DNA of 7,200 nucleotides, taken from Bacillota bacterium (GTDB lineage: Bacteria; Bacillota; UBA994). The notes beneath the pieces are model-generated. The model worked only from the letters and a program-made list of their open reading frames with translations, had not been told where the DNA came from and did not search any database. The DNA lies in contig QLUS01000082.1 of assembly GCA_018725535.1 (NCBI GenBank), positions 1 through 7,200 on the forward strand, in the 5' to 3' direction. Positions 5,549-7,200 of the stretch are shown in pieces. Made by a program: the position numbers and the translations under genes. Positions within the stretch are counted from its first letter, which is position 1. Every line of letters begins with the position of its first letter.

Positions 5549-5996
5549 GCTCTACCTTCCTCTCCATATAGTAGCGGTCCTGCCCTGCGCCGTAGCAGTC
5601 AGCCTCAAACTTCAAATCGCAAAACCCGAGCCGCTGGTACAATTTACGTGCGGAATTGTTCGGTTCGACGGTCAACACAAAAGAGCGCGTGCCACGTGCC
5701 TCCATTACCTGCATCAGGCGACAGGTAAGTTCTTTGCCCAAGCCGCGGTTTTGAAACTGCGGCTTTACTGCTACCGTTAAAATCCACGCGCGCAGCGGGT
5801 CGTGCCCATCTACCGCGCCTAAGCTGTACCCTGCTACCTGCCCGTCTACTACCGCCACTAAGCACGAAGCCGGAAACAAGTGCGGGATCATCTTGATGAA
5901 GTAGTTGCAGTAGCCCGATGCGCCGAAAGCTGCTATCTCAATGTCCTGCAGGGCCTCGAAATCTTCACAGCGCACGGGTCTAATTGTGGAGTCCAC
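5523..5996 (-). CDS. GNAT family N-acyltransferase
   Basis: This 157-residue protein matches the length of single-domain GNAT enzymes, which transfer an acyl group from CoA to an amine. Motif A is clear: strand ILTVAVKPQF (72-81) followed by the acyl-CoA pyrophosphate loop QNRGLG (82-87) and helix KELTCRLMQVM. Motif B is NNSARKLYQRLGF (113-125), and a RimI-like end, YYMERKV, follows. The start is GTG at 5994-5996, chosen because AGGAGG lies 8 bases upstream. The stop codon of the upstream MFS gene is inside that AGGAGG, and the 3' end overlaps the enolase-family gene by 26 bases. The three genes are thus one operon with coupled translation. The substrate cannot be read from sequence. RimI-type protein acetylation is possible, but the coupling to an MLE-subgroup enzyme points to a small amino-acid substrate. 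Confidence 0.9.
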   Translation of the reverse strand: MDSTIRPVRCEDFEALQDIEIAAFGASGYCNYFIKMIPHLFPASCLVAVVDGQVAGYSLGAVDGHDPLRAWILTVAVKPQFQNRGLGKELTCRLMQVMEARGTRSFVLTVEPNNSARKLYQRLGFCDLKFEADCYGAGQDRYYMERKVEHEDNCGRA

Positions 5997-6004
5997 TGCA
6001 CTGA

Positions 6005-6010
6005 CCTCCT
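6005..6010 (-). promoter_or_regulatory. Ribosome binding site of the GNAT gene, containing the MFS stop codon
   Basis: On the minus strand TAGGAGG holds both the MFS stop TAG (6009-6011) and the perfect AGGAGG (6005-6010). The GTG start follows 8 bases later. Ribosomes ending the MFS gene stop directly on the next gene's binding site, a layout that favours coupled translation. Confidence 0.8.
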
Positions 6011-7200
6011 ACAGAGTATTGGCATTTGCAGATTGTTCGCGACGCAAAGCGTTGTCACCTGCTGCGCGTGCTTTGCCGCGCCACAACAAGTAGGTGGTGC
6101 ACGCTAAACCGATGCCGCCGCAGGCCAAAAACCCGCCTGATACACCGTAAATATCGGTGACGGTGCCAGCGAACAGATTGCCCAGTGGCGACGTGCCGCC
6201 GTTTAAGAGAGAGTGCAAACTCATTACGCGACCACGCAGGTTGTCGGGAGCGGCTACTTGGAGGCTCGAGTTAGCGGTCGCGCTGTAAGTGATCAGTGCC
6301 CAGCCCAAAACGAAAACCAGAGCGACGGACGCCCAGTAACCAGTTACCTGCGACAACACAATTTGCGTAATGGTCATGGCTAACGCCCCGCCAAAGAGCA
6401 GTCCGCGCCTAGGACCAAGGTGCGATATGTAGGCCAATGACCCGGCACCGCACACCGCGCCCGCACCCATAAATGACATTAACAATCCGTAACCGGCCGC
6501 CGTCTGTCCTAAGACATCGCGGGCCAGGACGGGGATCAGGATGCTCATGTTCAGCGCAAAGACGCCAATCGCGCCAACTAGCGAGAGCACCTCAAAAACC
6601 TGCGGCGTGCGGTAAGCAAAGGCGAGCCCCTCTTTTATTTCCTGCAGCATATTGTGTCGTTTTGCGTCCGATGGAGTTCCATCCACTTTAATGATCAGCA
6701 AGGCATAGCACACAAACAGGTAGCTGAGGCCATTAAGCAAGAAGGCGAGCCCGGCACCAAACTGATGCATGACTAGACCCCCAATCGCGGGTCCGATTAC
6801 GCGCGCGCCGTTAAAGATGGCGGAGTTCAGCGAAATGGCGTTCATCAGGTCTTGTTTGCCGACCATCTCCACGATAAAAGACTGCCGCGTCGGCGTATCA
6901 AAGGCAGTGGCAATGCCCTGCCACAGGGCCAAGAGCAACACGTGCCAATACTCTACCCGCCCCGCATACACGAGCGCCGACAGGATAAGCGCTTGGGCTC
7001 CGAGTGAAAGCTGCATAGCGAGGATTAACTTGCGCTTTGGCACGCGGTCAGCCACTACACCGGCTACGAGACTTAGGAGCATCACCGGCAAGAATTGCAT
7101 AACTCCAATGAGCCCGAGCAGGAAGGCCGAGTCAGTCATTTCGAGCACCAGCCAAGCTTGACTCGCCCTCTGCATCCACGAGCCGATGAGGGATACGCAC
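6009..7200 (-). CDS. MFS_3 (enterobactin-exporter-like) efflux transporter, 5' end beyond window
   Basis: This is an integral inner-membrane transporter of the major facilitator superfamily, MFS_3 branch (EntS-like proton-driven exporters of siderophores or drugs). The ATG at 7175 is not the true start. The frame stays open to the edge and the upstream codons read VSLIGSWMQRASQAW, the conserved end of helix 1 in this family, so roughly 15-25 residues lie outside. Seen in the 397 codons present are motif A, GVVADRVPKRK (about residues 40-50 counted from that ATG), the family signature FDTPTRQSFIVEMV followed by DLMNAISLNSAIFNGARVIGPAIGG, and APDNLRGRVMSLHSLLNGG in the C-terminal half. About 10-11 hydrophobic segments are visible and no large soluble insert. 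It is first in the operand direction of an MFS-GNAT-enolase operon whose promoter lies outside. The cargo is unknown; it may export a product of the downstream enzymes or be an unrelated multidrug pump. Confidence 0.9.
   Translation of the reverse strand, partial: CVSLIGSWMQRASQAWLVLEMTDSAFLLGLIGVMQFLPVMLLSLVAGVVADRVPKRKLILAMQLSLGAQALILSALVYAGRVEYWHVLLLALWQGIATAFDTPTRQSFIVEMVGKQDLMNAISLNSAIFNGARVIGPAIGGLVMHQFGAGLAFLLNGLSYLFVCYALLIIKVDGTPSDAKRHNMLQEIKEGLAFAYRTPQVFEVLSLVGAIGVFALNMSILIPVLARDVLGQTAAGYGLLMSFMGAGAVCGAGSLAYISHLGPRRGLLFGGALAMTITQIVLSQVTGYWASVALVFVLGWALITYSATANSSLQVAAPDNLRGRVMSLHSLLNGGTSPLGNLFAGTVTDIYGVSGGFLACGGIGLACTTYLLWRGKARAAGDNALRREQSANANTL

Noticed and set aside
7173..7175. ATG as the start of the MFS gene
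   Set aside because: Falls inside the conserved GSWMQR segment of helix 1; the frame continues to the window edge and there is no ribosome binding site.

Overview
The window looks like a chromosomal segment of a Bacillota (Firmicutes, clostridial-type) bacterium. The clues are strong AGGAGG-type ribosome binding sites, frequent GTG and TTG starts, a DegV protein, a SigV/SigI-like ECF sigma fragment, and moderate GC. This is an inference from style and gene families; the species cannot be named. There are no RNA genes, insertion sequences, CRISPR arrays or tandem arrays, and no stretch over 300 bases lacks coding sequence.

Layout. (1) 1-626, minus strand: a decayed ECF sigma-factor locus. A sigma region-2 fragment of about 82 residues has lost its normal start and its whole DNA-binding region 4. 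In another frame it runs into an unrecognised open frame of beta-rich, secreted-domain character that leaves the left edge. An ECF-type promoter (627-657) sits immediately upstream. (2) 727-1578, plus: degV, a fatty-acid-binding protein with a TTG start. (3) 1453-2700, minus: a YcaQ/AlkZ-type (HTH_42) DNA glycosylase whose last 41 or so codons lie antisense to the 3' end of degV. (4) 2823-3944 and 3980-4372, plus: an RtcB-family RNA ligase followed by a small CoA-binding Rossmann protein, divergent from the glycosylase across a 122-base intergenic region with a promoter and repeats. (5) 4403-7200, minus: a tightly packed operon transcribed leftwards, MFS_3 exporter (5' end beyond the right edge), then a GNAT acyltransferase, then an enolase-superfamily (MLE subgroup) enzyme. 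The MFS stop codon lies inside the GNAT Shine-Dalgarno sequence, and the GNAT and enolase genes overlap by 26 bases.

How the genes may work together. The glycosylase (DNA alkylation and crosslink repair) and RtcB (RNA end repair) share a divergent control region and could form a nucleic-acid damage pair. The GNAT-enolase pair resembles the published N-succinyl-amino-acid racemase pathway (GNAT N-succinyltransferase plus MLE-subgroup racemase). The enolase looks like a dipeptide epimerase around its second catalytic lysine but lacks the DxD motif that binds a free amino group in those enzymes. An N-acylated substrate made by the partner GNAT would fit this; it remains a hypothesis.
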